Shown piece by piece: positions 1-8,537 of a stretch of 47,649 nt of DNA. The stretch is from contig NZ_DF967965.1 of NCBI RefSeq assembly GCF_001050195.2, forward strand, positions 2,793,927 through 2,841,575. The letters run 5' to 3'. The DNA is from Anaerolinea thermolimosa (GTDB lineage: Bacteria > Chloroflexota > Anaerolineae > Anaerolineales > Anaerolineaceae). The notes beneath the pieces are model-generated. The model was not told where the DNA came from. It saw only the letters and a program-made list of their open reading frames with translations, and did no database searches. The translations under genes were made by a program, and so were the position numbers. Numbering within the stretch: position 1 is the first letter of the stretch; each line of letters opens with the position of its first letter.

Positions 1-67
1 CTTTTATCCGTTGCATCGTTTCTAACCGGGTGATCTCTTCTTTACTCATCGCTAGTAGTTCGTCCAT
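1..67 (-). CDS. ISNCY/IS1202-like transposase, N-terminal fragment (runs off window)
   Basis: Read on the minus strand from the ATG at 67, the first 22 codons give MDELLAMSKEEITRLETMQR and continue past the window edge. The phrase MSKEEITRLE-MQR resembles the start of ISNCY/IS1202-type transposases, just before their helix-turn-helix. A second ATG at 49 is an alternative start. The GGGAGGG at about 80-86 (minus sense) is a possible ribosome site for the first ATG. The terminal-repeat-like sequence immediately upstream (89-138) supports a mobile element. Only the N-terminus is visible, so I cannot say whether the gene is intact. Confidence 0.6.
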   Translation of the reverse strand, partial: MDELLAMSKEEITRLETMQRIK

Positions 68-88
68 TCCCTTTCTCGTCCCTCCCAT

Positions 89-138
89 GGGGACATTTTA
101 ACTTTGCACAAAGGGGACTTTACTACTTTGCACTAACA
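89..138. mobile_element. Terminal region of the insertion sequence with two tandem 21-bp repeats
   Basis: Two direct repeats, 89-109 and 113-133, share GGGGAC at one end and ACTTTGCAC at the other (17 of 21 identical, 24-bp period). They lie just upstream of the truncated transposase gene, where IS ends carry transposase-binding sites. Read from outside, the end probably starts with TGTTA (minus sense of 134-138). The other end, and hence any target duplication, lies outside the window. Confidence 0.6.
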
Positions 139-154
139 TTACCCGGGCCATTCC

Positions 155-183
155 TTGACTTTTTTTCGCATTCCATGATACAC
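155..183 (+). promoter_or_regulatory. Probable promoter for the ABC-F gene
   Basis: TTGACT (155-160) is followed after 17 nt by ATACAC (178-183), or after 16 nt by GATACA. The -35 is good and the -10 weak. The IS end lies about 17 bp upstream, so the insertion stops just short of the promoter. Transcription from here would give a leader of about 260 nt containing a short ORF and a terminator. Confidence 0.5.
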
Positions 184-246
184 TGCACTGGCAACCAATA
201 ATTTTCAGAGGTCGATTCGAAAATGACGTACTTCAGAGGAATTCAG

Positions 247-309
247 ATGCTGGTTCTCGCCGTAAGAGGCGGAGCGGTTTGCGATTCCTTCTCGGAGTGC
301 GTCTGCTGA
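247..309 (+). CDS. Putative leader peptide of the ABC-F gene (20 codons)
   Basis: A 20-codon ORF starts at ATG 247 and stops at TGA 307-309. Its ribosome site is near ideal: AGAGGA at 235-240, 6 nt before the ATG. An in-frame upstream ATG at 223 would make a 28-codon version, with GAGGT at 208-212. The peptide begins MLVLAVRGG and ends FSECVC. It sits between the promoter and an intrinsic terminator, the position of leader peptides that control antibiotic-responsive ABC-F genes. The codons for the last residues contain AGTGCG (296-301), which can pair with CGCACT (346-351) in the terminator loop. Function is inferred from position. Confidence 0.5.
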   Translation: MLVLAVRGGAVCDSFSECVC

Positions 310-337
310 CCTTACAGCTATACGAAGCTAAAGTCCT

Positions 338-375
338 GGCCGCGGCGCACTTGCCCGCGGCCTTTTCTTTTTCTC
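338..375 (+). terminator. Intrinsic terminator (attenuator) in the ABC-F leader
   Basis: Perfect 8-bp GC stem: GGCCGCGG (338-345) and CCGCGGCC (355-362), then TTTTCTTTTTCTC. It lies between a promoter and the ABC-F start at 453 with no full-length gene in front, so it would stop leader transcripts unless relieved. The GGCCGCGG core recurs at 391-398 after the T-tract, offering a competing pairing. Confidence 0.75.
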
Positions 376-452
376 TTTCACCCTTCCGCTGGCCGCGGAC
401 ACGCCCGACATAGCCACCTGTTGGAACCTTTTTAACCGATTGGGAGCATAGT

Positions 453-2456
453 ATGTCTATCCTTAATACCGAGAATCTGGGGCTTTCCTTTGGGGCGTTT
501 GATCTCTTCCGCGGTATCAACGTCTCCATCGCCAACGACAGCAAAATTGGCCTCATTGGACCGAACGGCATTGGTAAAACCTCTTTATTACTCATCCTCG
601 CGGGCATCAGCCAGCCTACGACCGGCAAAGTGCATATCGCCCGCGGAAAGCGTATTGGCTACCTGAGGCAAGAAGCCGTGGATGCTTTCGCCAATCGTTC
701 CAATACGGTCTTTGCTGAAATGCTCACCGTTTTTACCGCTCTACAAAAGCTCCAGGCACAACTTCATACCTTCGAAGACCAGATGGCAGCCGGTGATCAT
801 TCCCCGGAGACACTTGAAAAATATGGTCACCTCCAGGCAGCCTTTGAGCAGGCAGGCGGTTATGAATATGAATTACACATCCAGCAGACCCTGGAGGGGC
901 TGGGGCTGGGGAAAGATACCTGGAACCTGCCCCTCGATCACCTTTCGGGCGGGCAGAAAACCCGCGCCCTTCTGGCACGCCTGTTACTCGAAAAACCCGA
1001 CCTGTTGATGCTCGACGAGCCCACCAATCACCTGGATATTGAAGCCATTGAATGGCTGGAACACACTCTCCACGATTGGGAGGGAGCCATCCTCATCGTC
1101 AGCCATGATCGCTTCTTCCTGGATAACACCGTGAATACAATCTGGGAAATGACCCGTTCAGGAATCGAGGTATACCGGGGAGATTACAGCGCCTATCTCC
1201 TGCAACGGCAGGAACGCTGGGAATATACCTGCCGCGTCTTTGAAGAAGAAAAGGCCCGATTGCTCAAAGAGATGGATTTCATTCAACGCAACTGGGTACG
1301 CGAAAGTACCCATGCCCGCGCCCTGGGGTTGCTCAGGCGTGTAACCCGTGACCTGGCCATTGTGGAAAATTTCGGCATCATGGCTCTGCGCAGTGGCCGG
1401 AAGTGGTCCGAACTGGATCTACACGCCGACCGCCCGCTGGACGTGATCGAGGCCATTCGGCGGGTCAATGCCCTCTCCCTCGAAAGCCAGCGCCCACCGG
1501 CCATTCGCCCTCGGTTGCCCAATGCCCAGGAAAGCGGGACCATCGTCCTGCGTGTCCATGGGGTGGTCATCGGCTACCCTCAAAAAACGTTGTTTTCTAT
1601 CCACGGCTTAGAAATGCGCCGTGGACAATGTGCCGCGCTGATTGGCCCCAATGGGAGTGGGAAAACCACCTTCCTTAAAACCCTTCTGGGCCAGCTTCCC
1701 ACCCTCCGTGGAGAAATTCACCTGGGGGGGAGCCTGAAAATTGGCTATTTCGCGCAGGCTCACGACGGACTGAACCCTGCCCATACTGTGCTGGAAGAAT
1801 TATTAAAAGCCAGAGAGATGGATCAGGAACAGGCACGCACCCTTCTGGCCCGCTACCTCTTTCGCGGAGATGATGTCTTCAAGCAGGTAGGAAGCCTCAG
1901 CGGCGGAGAACGTGCCCGCCTTGCTCTGGCCATCCTGGCACTCGAAGGCGCCAACTTCCTCCTGCTCGATGAACCCACCAACCACCTTGACATCCCCGCC
2001 CGCGAGGCCCTCCAGGAAGTACTGGAAGCATTCAAAGGCTCGATCTTGCTCGTCTCTCACGACCGCTACCTGATCGACCGCCTGGCCACGCACATCTGGG
2101 AGATCAAAGAAGGCCAGTTGCAGACATTTGCCGGGTCTTATCGCGAATTTGTTCTGCGGCGCACCCCGGCTTCAGAATCCATGGCTGCCCCGGATCGGAC
2201 TCTCCTGCTTAAACCCAGGCCACTCGTGCGTGATAACAGCAAAGAAACCCGCCTGCGGATGCAATCCCTGGCCATGCTTGAAGAGCGCATCCATGAAGCT
2301 GAGCGAAGTATTCAAAGCCTCTCCAGAGAAATGCAAAAAGCCGCTCAGGCCCAGCAGCACGAACGCGTCCATGCCCTCAGCTGGGAGATTGCCCGGGTGC
2401 AAAATACACTCGATGATCTGATGAGCGAATGGGAAAAACTCGCCGTTTCTTCGTAA
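453..2456 (+). CDS. ABC-F family ATPase (duplicated ABC domains)
   Basis: Soluble tandem ABC ATPase of the ABC-F family, whose members act on the ribosome (translation factors EttA/Uup type, or antibiotic target protection) and have no membrane domain. First domain: Walker A GPNGIGKTS at about residues 36-44, signature LSGGQ near 164, Walker B LLMLDEPTNHLD near 185-196. Second domain: GPNGSGKTT near 398-406, LSGGE near 482, LLLDEPTNHLD near 503-513. The charged interdomain linker is at about 245-310. The C-terminal 70 residues form a heptad-rich coiled coil. The start has GGGAG at 441-445. The upstream leader ORF and terminator suggest drug- or stress-responsive attenuation, which favours a protection role over housekeeping. 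The subfamily cannot be fixed by eye. Confidence 0.95.
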   Translation: MSILNTENLGLSFGAFDLFRGINVSIANDSKIGLIGPNGIGKTSLLLILAGISQPTTGKVHIARGKRIGYLRQEAVDAFANRSNTVFAEMLTVFTALQKLQAQLHTFEDQMAAGDHSPETLEKYGHLQAAFEQAGGYEYELHIQQTLEGLGLGKDTWNLPLDHLSGGQKTRALLARLLLEKPDLLMLDEPTNHLDIEAIEWLEHTLHDWEGAILIVSHDRFFLDNTVNTIWEMTRSGIEVYRGDYSAYLLQRQERWEYTCRVFEEEKARLLKEMDFIQRNWVRESTHARALGLLRRVTRDLAIVENFGIMALRSGRKWSELDLHADRPLDVIEAIRRVNALSLESQRPPAIRPRLPNAQESGTIVLRVHGVVIGYPQKTLFSIHGLEMRRGQCAALIGPNGSGKTTFLKTLLGQLPTLRGEIHLGGSLKIGYFAQAHDGLNPAHTVLEELLKAREMDQEQARTLLARYLFRGDDVFKQVGSLSGGERARLALAILALEGANFLLLDEPTNHLDIPAREALQEVLEAFKGSILLVSHDRYLIDRLATHIWEIKEGQLQTFAGSYREFVLRRTPASESMAAPDRTLLLKPRPLVRDNSKETRLRMQSLAMLEERIHEAERSIQSLSREMQKAAQAQQHERVHALSWEIARVQNTLDDLMSEWEKLAVSS

Positions 2457-2472
2457 CCCCGGGGGCTGCCCT

Positions 2473-2641
2473 TCAAAAAATGACGGGCGGCCCCTGCTCA
2501 ACCCGCTCGTACAATCGGCGCATCGATTTTTCTCTCGGCCAGGCTCCCAGATAAAAAACCATCCCACCCGGCCTGCTCAGCATGCCGGGCCAGATCTGCC
2601 CCCATGCGCGCATCTCCCCATGGCATAACGAATCCCCACAT
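2473..2641 (-). pseudogene. Remnant of LLM-class flavin-dependent oxidoreductase (internal deletion plus frameshift)
   Basis: On the minus strand from ATG 2641 the first codons read MWGFVMPWGDARMGADLAR and then HAEQAGWDGF, the typical N-terminus of luciferase-like (LLM) oxidoreductases. The frame breaks at a run of six T (GGTTTTTTATC). One base more restores FFIWEP, the expected continuation. A few codons later a third frame reads MRRLYERVEQGPP to a stop at 2473, which resembles the C-terminus of the same family. About 250 internal codons are therefore missing. The start overlaps the stop of the DinB-like gene (TAATG), so the intact ancestor was translationally coupled to it. The C-terminal match is less certain than the N-terminal one. 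Confidence 0.6.
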
Positions 2642-3123
2642 TATGGTTGAGCTCCTTTTCTCTCATTCCGCCAGATGATCAGATCCGGGATATGCTCCGC
2701 ATAATGGTCATAGCTGTTCCAGGCGATGTAATGTGCAAAGGGCTGTCCGCCACACCAGGCAAACCGCAATGGGTCAAAAAGATCAACTTCAGGGGCCGTT
2801 TCAGCCTGCGTGCGCAGCGCTCTGAAAGCCTCCTCCTCCGCCAGGAGAACCTCGCGAAGAGGGCGATCATGGTTTTCAGCAAAGATCCTGGCATTGGTTT
2901 CATCCACATTCTCAATTTTTTCGGGTGTTTTCCCGTCAGCCAGGGTCGGGTAAAGCGCTTTTGCCCATACCTCCCAGCTTTCAAAGTGGGCAAGTAAATC
3001 CTTAACCGACCAGCCATTCGACAAAGCCGGTGCCAGGAATTCTTCTTCAGAGAGCCCCTCCAGAAGTTTTTTCAGGTCTGCCCGCCCGCCATCCATCTTT
3101 TCCAGCAATTGTGCGCGATTCAT
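2641..3123 (-). CDS. DinB/ClbS-DfsB-like four-helix bundle protein
   Basis: A 160-residue soluble protein with the layout of the DinB/YfiT and ClbS/DfsB superfamily: N-terminal helix NRAQLLEKMDGGRADLKKLL, then GWSVKDLLAHFESWE in helix 2, and a C-terminal HYIAWNSYDHYAEH segment. Members are often metal-dependent thiol transferases or resistance proteins, but many have no known substrate. The histidines at HFESW and the C-terminal HY/DHYAEH are placed like the metal ligands of this fold. The start has AAGGAT 6 nt upstream. It was once coupled to an LLM oxidoreductase, now a pseudogene. Specific function is unknown. Confidence 0.8.
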   Translation of the reverse strand: MNRAQLLEKMDGGRADLKKLLEGLSEEEFLAPALSNGWSVKDLLAHFESWEVWAKALYPTLADGKTPEKIENVDETNARIFAENHDRPLREVLLAEEEAFRALRTQAETAPEVDLFDPLRFAWCGGQPFAHYIAWNSYDHYAEHIPDLIIWRNERKGAQP

Positions 3124-3147
3124 AGCTCATCCTTATTTTTGGCCAAA

Positions 3148-3175
3148 GATATAGTTTCACACTCATCTATTGTAA
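3148..3175 (-). promoter_or_regulatory. Probable promoter of the DinB-like gene
   Basis: On the minus strand TTACAA (3175-3170) and TATATC (3153-3148) are separated by 16 nt, about 25 nt before the start codon at 3123. The region 3176-3322 holds nothing else I can identify. Confidence 0.45.
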
Positions 3176-3322
3176 CCAATCCTCCCATATCGGGTCTTTG
3201 ATCATGGGTAAAAAACAGGAGACACGCATCTGCTCTTCAGGGGGCGCTTCCTCTCCACGCTCCTTATCAAATGGCACTCTTCTCCAGGATAAATGCAGGA
3301 ACGGGTTTATGGGGGAGACAGC

Positions 3323-3348
3323 AAAAAGGACGGGTGCACTCCCCGCCC
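3323..3348 (-). terminator. Intrinsic terminator of the GH94 gene
   Basis: In minus sense the stem GGGCGGG/CCCGTCC (3348-3342 with 3334-3328, one G-U pair) has a 7-nt loop and is followed by TTTTT (3327-3323). It lies about 40 nt after the stop of the cellobiose phosphorylase gene. Confidence 0.8.
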
Positions 3349-3388
3349 TGACATGAAAAGAGGAATACAACGTATAAAGCGAAAACGT

Positions 3389-5833
3389 TCAACCGAGTTC
3401 CACTTCCACATGGTGGATTCCATCGGTGAATACCGGCAACAGGTTACCCTCAAGCGGCATTCCGTCCACCGTAACCGAAGCCACTCCCCTGCAAACATGT
3501 CGTGGATTCCGCACCGTAATCCGATACTCCCCTCCGCGGAAGCGCCGCACTGCGGTGAAACCCTCCCAGTCCGCCGGGATACAGGGATCAATTCGCAGAC
3601 CATCCAGCTCCGGGCGAATCCCCAGGATCCACTGGCTCACGGCCACATAGTTCCATGCCGCAGTGCCCGTCAGCCACGAATTTTTAGCCTCGCCATGGGT
3701 AGGGGCGTCGCGTCCGGCAATCATTTGAGCGTAGACATACGGCTCACAACGATGCACCTCGCTGATCTCCTCACGCCGGGAAGGATTGATGCGCTGATAA
3801 TAATCAAAAGCCCGGTCTCCCTGCCCGAGCAGAGTCTCAGCAATCATAATCCAGGGATTGGTGTGGCAGAAAATGCCTGCGTTTTCCTTATAACCGGGCG
3901 GGTAGGAAGAAATTTCACCCAGGTGGAGGTAATAGCGAGAATACGCCGGTTGTTGCAGGATGATCCCGTGAGGGGTGGCCAGCCGCTCGGCTACCGAATC
4001 CAGCGCTTTCCTGGCGCGCCCATCCTGCAATCCCAGCCCGGCCATAACACAAATCCCCTGCGGCTCAATGAAAATCTGCCCTTCTTCGCATTCCTTCGAG
4101 CCAACCGGCCTGCCAAAGTCATCATAGGCACGCCGAAACCACTCTCCATCCCAACCATGCGCCCAAATCACCTCTTCCATCTTCTTCGCTTCGCGCCGGT
4201 AGAGCTGAGCTTCTACAGCCAGCCCACGCCGCTCGGCAATGGCCGCCAGCTCATTGGCCGAAAGGACGAACAAACCGGCAATGAAAACACTCTCGGCGAC
4301 TTTACCATCCTTGTTGGTGGTGGTCTGAAAGGACTGCCCGGGGGTATCACTGAAACAGTTGAGGTTGAGGCAGTCATTCCAGTCTGCCCGACCAATCAAC
4401 GGCAGGCCATGCGGCCCCAGGCGCTCGAGCGTATACCGGACACAGCGTTGCAGGTGCTCGTAAAGGGGTGTTTCACTCCCCGGCTGGTTATCATAAGGCA
4501 CCGGTTCATCGAGGATGGACCAGTCGCCCGTCTCTTTAAGGTACGCCGCTACCCCCAGAATCAACCAGTGCGGGTCATCATTGAAATTGGATCCCACATC
4601 GTTGTTACCCCGTTTGGTCAATGGCTGATATTGGTGATACGCTCCACCGCTGGGTAACTGGGTAGACGCCAGGTCCAGGATGCGCTGGCGGGCGCGTTCC
4701 GGCACCATGTGTACGAACCCGAGTAAATCCTGGTTGGAATCGCGGAACCCCATGCCGCGTCCGATGCCGGATTCGTAGAATGAGGCCGAGCGTGACATAT
4801 TAAAAGTGACCATACACTGGTAGGCATTCCAGGTATTCAGCATCCGGTTGGTGTGAACATCGGGTGTCTGGGCCTGATAATTGGATAACAGGCGCTCCCA
4901 GTATTTGCGGAGACTTTCAAAGGCCGCTCGCGATTGTTCGGGGTGCAGGTACTTCTCAAGAATGGGAAGCACCGTGCGTTTATTGATGCGTTGAGAGGTG
5001 GGGGGGTCAAACTTTTCATCCGGCGGGTTTTCGTGATAACCCAGCAAGAAAATGATCTCACGGGTCTCCCCTGGCTTTAAAGTACAGCGCACATGGTGCA
5101 CCCCGCAGGGCGCCCAGCCGTAAGCGATGGAATTGGCGCAAATTCCCCGTTCCACCGCCAGAGGCCGATCCCAGCCGCGGTACGCCCCCAGGAAGACGTC
5201 ACGCTGGGTTTCAAAGCCGGCGTGTTTTTCGGAGCAGGCAAAATAAGCAAAGTGGTTGCGCCGCTCACGATATTCCGTTTTATGGTAAATCACCCCGTCT
5301 TCCACCTCTACCTGGCCGGTAGAGAAATTGCGCTGAAAGTTCGTAGCATCATCCCAGGCATCCCACAGGCAAAATTCGATGCTCCCGAACACCGAAAGCT
5401 CAACCAGAGCGTCACGGCGATTCTCCAGCCGAAGATGCCAGATCTCCAGATTCTCATCCGGGGGTACAAAATAACACGTCTCAGCATGAACCCCGCGATA
5501 CGTGGAGCCAATGATGGTATACCCCAGGCCATGGCGGCACTGATAATCCTCAATCTCCCGCTGGACCGGTTGCCAGGAAGGCGACCAGTACACACCATCG
5601 GCGTCATCACGCAGGTAAATATACCGCCCGCCCAGGTCAAACGGGGCGTTGTTATAGCGGTAACGTGTCAGGCGTCTCAGCCGGGCGTCCCGGTAAAACG
5701 AATAACCACCGGCCGTCTGGCTGATGATGCCAAAGTAATCCTGGCTACCCAGGTAGTTGATCCAGGGCAGCGGAGTATCGGGGCGCGTGATCACATACTC
5801 GCGCCGATCATCATCGAAAAATCCGTAGCGCAT
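3389..5833 (-). CDS. Cellobiose phosphorylase (GH94)
   Basis: An 814-residue GH94 inverting phosphorylase, the normal length for cellobiose phosphorylase. It converts cellobiose and phosphate to alpha-glucose 1-phosphate and glucose in the cytoplasm. The N-terminal beta-sandwich starts with [19 protein letters not shown]. The catalytic (alpha/alpha)6 barrel carries [16 protein letters not shown] and [12 protein letters not shown] (about residues 480-490), which holds the general-acid Asp. Further conserved pieces are QQPAYSRYY and [15 protein letters not shown]. No signal peptide is present. The start has an excellent AGGAGGTAA 4 nt before the ATG. It is divergent from an alpha-glucosidase gene across about 205 bp. 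Cellobiose rather than chitobiose specificity is inferred from overall likeness; other beta-glucosides remain possible. Confidence 0.93.
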   Translation of the reverse strand: MRYGFFDDDRREYVITRPDTPLPWINYLGSQDYFGIISQTAGGYSFYRDARLRRLTRYRYNNAPFDLGGRYIYLRDDADGVYWSPSWQPVQREIEDYQCRHGLGYTIIGSTYRGVHAETCYFVPPDENLEIWHLRLENRRDALVELSVFGSIEFCLWDAWDDATNFQRNFSTGQVEVEDGVIYHKTEYRERRNHFAYFACSEKHAGFETQRDVFLGAYRGWDRPLAVERGICANSIAYGWAPCGVHHVRCTLKPGETREIIFLLGYHENPPDEKFDPPTSQRINKRTVLPILEKYLHPEQSRAAFESLRKYWERLLSNYQAQTPDVHTNRMLNTWNAYQCMVTFNMSRSASFYESGIGRGMGFRDSNQDLLGFVHMVPERARQRILDLASTQLPSGGAYHQYQPLTKRGNNDVGSNFNDDPHWLILGVAAYLKETGDWSILDEPVPYDNQPGSETPLYEHLQRCVRYTLERLGPHGLPLIGRADWNDCLNLNCFSDTPGQSFQTTTNKDGKVAESVFIAGLFVLSANELAAIAERRGLAVEAQLYRREAKKMEEVIWAHGWDGEWFRRAYDDFGRPVGSKECEEGQIFIEPQGICVMAGLGLQDGRARKALDSVAERLATPHGIILQQPAYSRYYLHLGEISSYPPGYKENAGIFCHTNPWIMIAETLLGQGDRAFDYYQRINPSRREEISEVHRCEPYVYAQMIAGRDAPTHGEAKNSWLTGTAAWNYVAVSQWILGIRPELDGLRIDPCIPADWEGFTAVRRFRGGEYRITVRNPRHVCRGVASVTVDGMPLEGNLLPVFTDGIHHVEVELG

Positions 5834-5880
5834 GGGGTTACCTCCTCCAGGGCATCAACAAACAAGGGGTTCTTTTTATC

Positions 5881-5925
5881 AATATATCACATTTAAAGCC
5901 AAATTGTGAACGGTATCATGCCGTT
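5881..5925 (-). promoter_or_regulatory. GH94 promoter with overlapping inverted-repeat operator
   Basis: In minus sense TTCACA (5910-5905) and TATATT (5886-5881) are separated by 18 nt, each 5/6 to consensus. An inverted repeat AACGG-N7-CCGTT (5909-5925) overlaps the -35 and is a candidate repressor site. An AT-rich TAATAT at 5958-5963 may be the -10 of the divergent GH13 gene, but I see no good -35 for it. Site and regulator are inferred. Confidence 0.5.
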
Positions 5926-6038
5926 TTTACCCCATTTTTTCACCCGGATTTATGGTTTAATATAGAAAGAGCATCAGGGAAGTAAAACTTTCTTTCGAAT
6001 CAGCAGGCTCAGTTTTTCCACAGGTGGAGGAAAATCCA

Positions 6039-7667
6039 ATGGATAACAACCATCTCTGGTGGCGCGATGGAATCATCTACCAGATCTATCCGCGCTCCTT
6101 TGCCGACAGCAACGGCGATGGCATCGGCGACCTGGAAGGGATCATTTCTCGATTAGATTACCTGAAGGATCTGGGGATCGATGCCATCTGGCTTTCTCCA
6201 ATTTACCCCTCGCCGGATGTTGATTTCGGCTACGACGTAAGCAACTATCTGGATATCGACCCCAAATTTGGAAACCTTGAAACCTTCGACCGCCTGGTAA
6301 AGCTGGCCCACGAACGCGGAATCCGCATCATCCTGGACCTGGTACTCAACCACACCTCCGACCAGCATCCCTGGTTCATCGAATCGCGGAAATCGCGTGA
6401 CAATCCCTTCCGCGATTATTACCTCTGGCGCGACCCCAAACCCAACGGCGATCCACCTAACAACTGGCTTTCCTGCTTTGGCGGTAGCGGCTGGGAGCTC
6501 GACCCCACCACCGGTCAGATGTACTTCCACATGTTTTACAAAGAACAGCCCGACGTCAACTGGCGCAACCCTGCCGTGCGCCAGTACATGCTGGATGTAT
6601 TCAAATTCTGGCTCGACCGGGGAGTAGATGGCTTTCGGCTGGACGTCTTCAATGCGTATTACAAAAGCCCCAACTTTGAAGACAACCCCATGGGGCCCAT
6701 CCGCCCCAGCCTGATGGGACTGCGGGCTTTCGACCGCATGAAGCACATCTACGACATTGACCAGCCCGAGATGATCCCTCTGTTGCAGGACATTCGAAAA
6801 ATCCTGAATTCCTATGGTGAAACCTACAGCGTAGGCGAAACCTTCATCGGAGGCGCCGATAAAGCCGCGCTCTATTGCGGTGATGACCGGCTCCACGCTA
6901 CCTTCAATTTTGAGTTCCTGCATTGCCCGTGGTGGGCTCACGCCTTCTACCAGTCTATCACCCGCTGGGAGGGCATCCTATCGGATGAAGCCTGGCCAAA
7001 TTACGTGCTGAACAACCATGATAATCCTCGCTCGGCTACCCGCTACGCCCGCGGGGAAGAGGATGACCGGCTCAAAGTGGCCGCAGCCCTGTTGCTTACC
7101 CTGCGGGGCACACCCTTCATGTACTACGGCGAAGAGATCGGCATGAGAGACATTCCCATCAGCCGCGACCAGATTAAAGATCCATGGGGTCGCCGCTACT
7201 GGCCTTTCTTTAAGGGGCGCGATGGCTGCCGTTCTCCCATGCAATGGAACGCCATGCCCAACGCTGGCTTTTCTCCAGAAGGAGTCGAAACCTGGCTGCC
7301 TGTTCATTCCAACTACCCCGTCCGCAACGTCATGACCCAGGAAGCCGACCCCGAATCGCTCCTTAACTGGTATAAACGCCTCATTGCGGCGCGTAAAGCC
7401 CATCCTTCTTTGCGAACGGGCGCCTTCATCCCGCTCACCGATGGGAAGCGCTTCATTCTGGCCTACCTGCGTCAGGGAAAAGACGAGACGACCATGGTGG
7501 TGCTGAACTTCAGTAGCCGACGCCAGCCCTTGACTCTCCCCGGCGATCAGACCGGTCGAAAATGGGAGTATCTCCTCTCCAATAAACGGAGCTCGATGAT
7601 TCCCGTCGAAGGGCGCGTGATCCCCCTGGAGCCAAACGAAGCTTTGATCCTTCGCGAAGTGGTCTGA
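6039..7667 (+). CDS. Alpha-glucosidase / oligo-1,6-glucosidase (GH13)
   Basis: A 542-residue GH13 enzyme hydrolysing alpha-glucosidic bonds of short malto- or isomalto-oligosaccharides in the cytoplasm; no signal peptide. Conserved regions appear in order: DLVLNHTSDQHPWF (about 97-110), GVDGFRLDVFNAY (about 196-208, nucleophile Asp), VGETF (about 265-269, acid/base Glu) and LNNHDNPRSATR (about 325-336, transition-state Asp). It ends in a small beta domain (MVVLNFSSR). I chose ATG 6039 because GGAGG (6026-6030) sits 8 nt before it; a GTG at 6024 in frame is unlikely. It is divergent from cellobiose phosphorylase, suggesting joint control of glucoside use. Exact linkage preference cannot be told from sequence alone. 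Confidence 0.93.
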   Translation: MDNNHLWWRDGIIYQIYPRSFADSNGDGIGDLEGIISRLDYLKDLGIDAIWLSPIYPSPDVDFGYDVSNYLDIDPKFGNLETFDRLVKLAHERGIRIILDLVLNHTSDQHPWFIESRKSRDNPFRDYYLWRDPKPNGDPPNNWLSCFGGSGWELDPTTGQMYFHMFYKEQPDVNWRNPAVRQYMLDVFKFWLDRGVDGFRLDVFNAYYKSPNFEDNPMGPIRPSLMGLRAFDRMKHIYDIDQPEMIPLLQDIRKILNSYGETYSVGETFIGGADKAALYCGDDRLHATFNFEFLHCPWWAHAFYQSITRWEGILSDEAWPNYVLNNHDNPRSATRYARGEEDDRLKVAAALLLTLRGTPFMYYGEEIGMRDIPISRDQIKDPWGRRYWPFFKGRDGCRSPMQWNAMPNAGFSPEGVETWLPVHSNYPVRNVMTQEADPESLLNWYKRLIAARKAHPSLRTGAFIPLTDGKRFILAYLRQGKDETTMVVLNFSSRRQPLTLPGDQTGRKWEYLLSNKRSSMIPVEGRVIPLEPNEALILREVV

Positions 7668-7702
7668 AAGTGCTCCGCGCTCACTCTTTGGACCCTTTAC
7701 CA

Positions 7703-7731
7703 GGGGCTTCCTGAACTTTCCAGGAAGCCCC
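7703..7731. terminator. Strong hairpin between convergent GH13 and tupC genes
   Basis: Perfect 11-bp stem GGGGCTTCCTG / CAGGAAGCCCC with a 7-nt loop, between two convergent genes. Neither side has a T-tract, so it is a non-canonical terminator or a transcript-end stabiliser serving both directions. Confidence 0.55.
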
Positions 7732-7783
7732 AGCACCTGATCAGGCAACAATTTCACCCCGGATTTTTAAACGGCAGATTCCA

Positions 7784-8527
7784 TCATCGGCACTGGGGCC
7801 TCACAAACGCCTGCACCCTTTCATTGGCTGGGTTGTGAAAAACCTCTTCCACCGTTCCCACCTGTTGAAGCTCTCCAGATAAAATGACCGCCATCCGATC
7901 CGCCAGTATAGCAGCTTCATTCAGATCATGAGTTATAAAAAGAGTGGTGCGATGGTCCTGCTTCAGCAAATCTGCCACATCGTGGATCAGATGATAGCGC
8001 GTGGGCTGGTCGAGGGTTGAAAACGGCTCATCGAGTAGAAACAACCGGGGCTCCAACGCCAGTGCTCTGGCCAGGCTCACCCGTTGAGCTTCTCCTCCCG
8101 AAAGCTCCCCCGCCCGCCTTCCTGCCAGGGCCTCGATTCCCAGCGCCTTCAACCACCGCTCCACGCGTGCGTGAACCTCTCCGCCGGGCAATCGCCTGAA
8201 TTTCAAACCCAGAGCTACATTTTCAGCCACCGACATATCCAGTAACAGGGCTTCCTGAAAAACAAAACCCAGCGAACGGCGATATTCCAGTTCATCCCAT
8301 TCCCTGAACGGCTTCCCTTTGAAATAGATTTCGCCAGATGTTATTTTGAGCAAGCGAGCCAGTACAAGCAGGAGAGTACTCTTCCCCGCCCCATTCGGAC
8401 CGACCACAGCCAGAGTTTCACCCTCATGAATTTCCAGTCTGCTCACCCACAGCGCCACTCCGTGCTGGCGCCGAACGAGCACATTCTCCATCTTGACTAG
8501 CGGCCCTGGTGCTGAATATTCTCCCAT
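7784..8527 (-). CDS. tupC: Tungstate ABC transporter ATP-binding protein
   Basis: ATPase subunit, 247 residues, with Walker A VGPNGAGKST, signature LSGGEAQRVSLARAL, Walker B LFLLDEPFSTLD and the switch His in LFITHDLNEA. It is the last gene of a three-gene operon, with its start a few nt after the tupB stop. The ATG at 8527 follows AAAGGG; an in-frame TTG at 8533 is the alternative. It ends without the C-terminal TOBE-type domain of ModC, consistent with the Tup type. The substrate is assigned from the binding protein TupA next door. Confidence 0.85.
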   Translation of the reverse strand: MGEYSAPGPLVKMENVLVRRQHGVALWVSRLEIHEGETLAVVGPNGAGKSTLLLVLARLLKITSGEIYFKGKPFREWDELEYRRSLGFVFQEALLLDMSVAENVALGLKFRRLPGGEVHARVERWLKALGIEALAGRRAGELSGGEAQRVSLARALALEPRLFLLDEPFSTLDQPTRYHLIHDVADLLKQDHRTTLFITHDLNEAAILADRMAVILSGELQQVGTVEEVFHNPANERVQAFVRPQCR

Positions 8528-8537
8528 CCTCAACCCT

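Noticed and set aside
3293-4657. 454-codon open frame on the plus strand opposite the GH94 gene
   Set aside because: It overlaps a well-supported cellobiose phosphorylase and its terminator, with no ribosome site or recognisable motif.
7703-7731. Hairpin considered as a classical terminator of the GH13 or tup transcripts
   Set aside because: No T-tract follows on either strand. It is kept only as a non-canonical hairpin between convergent genes.
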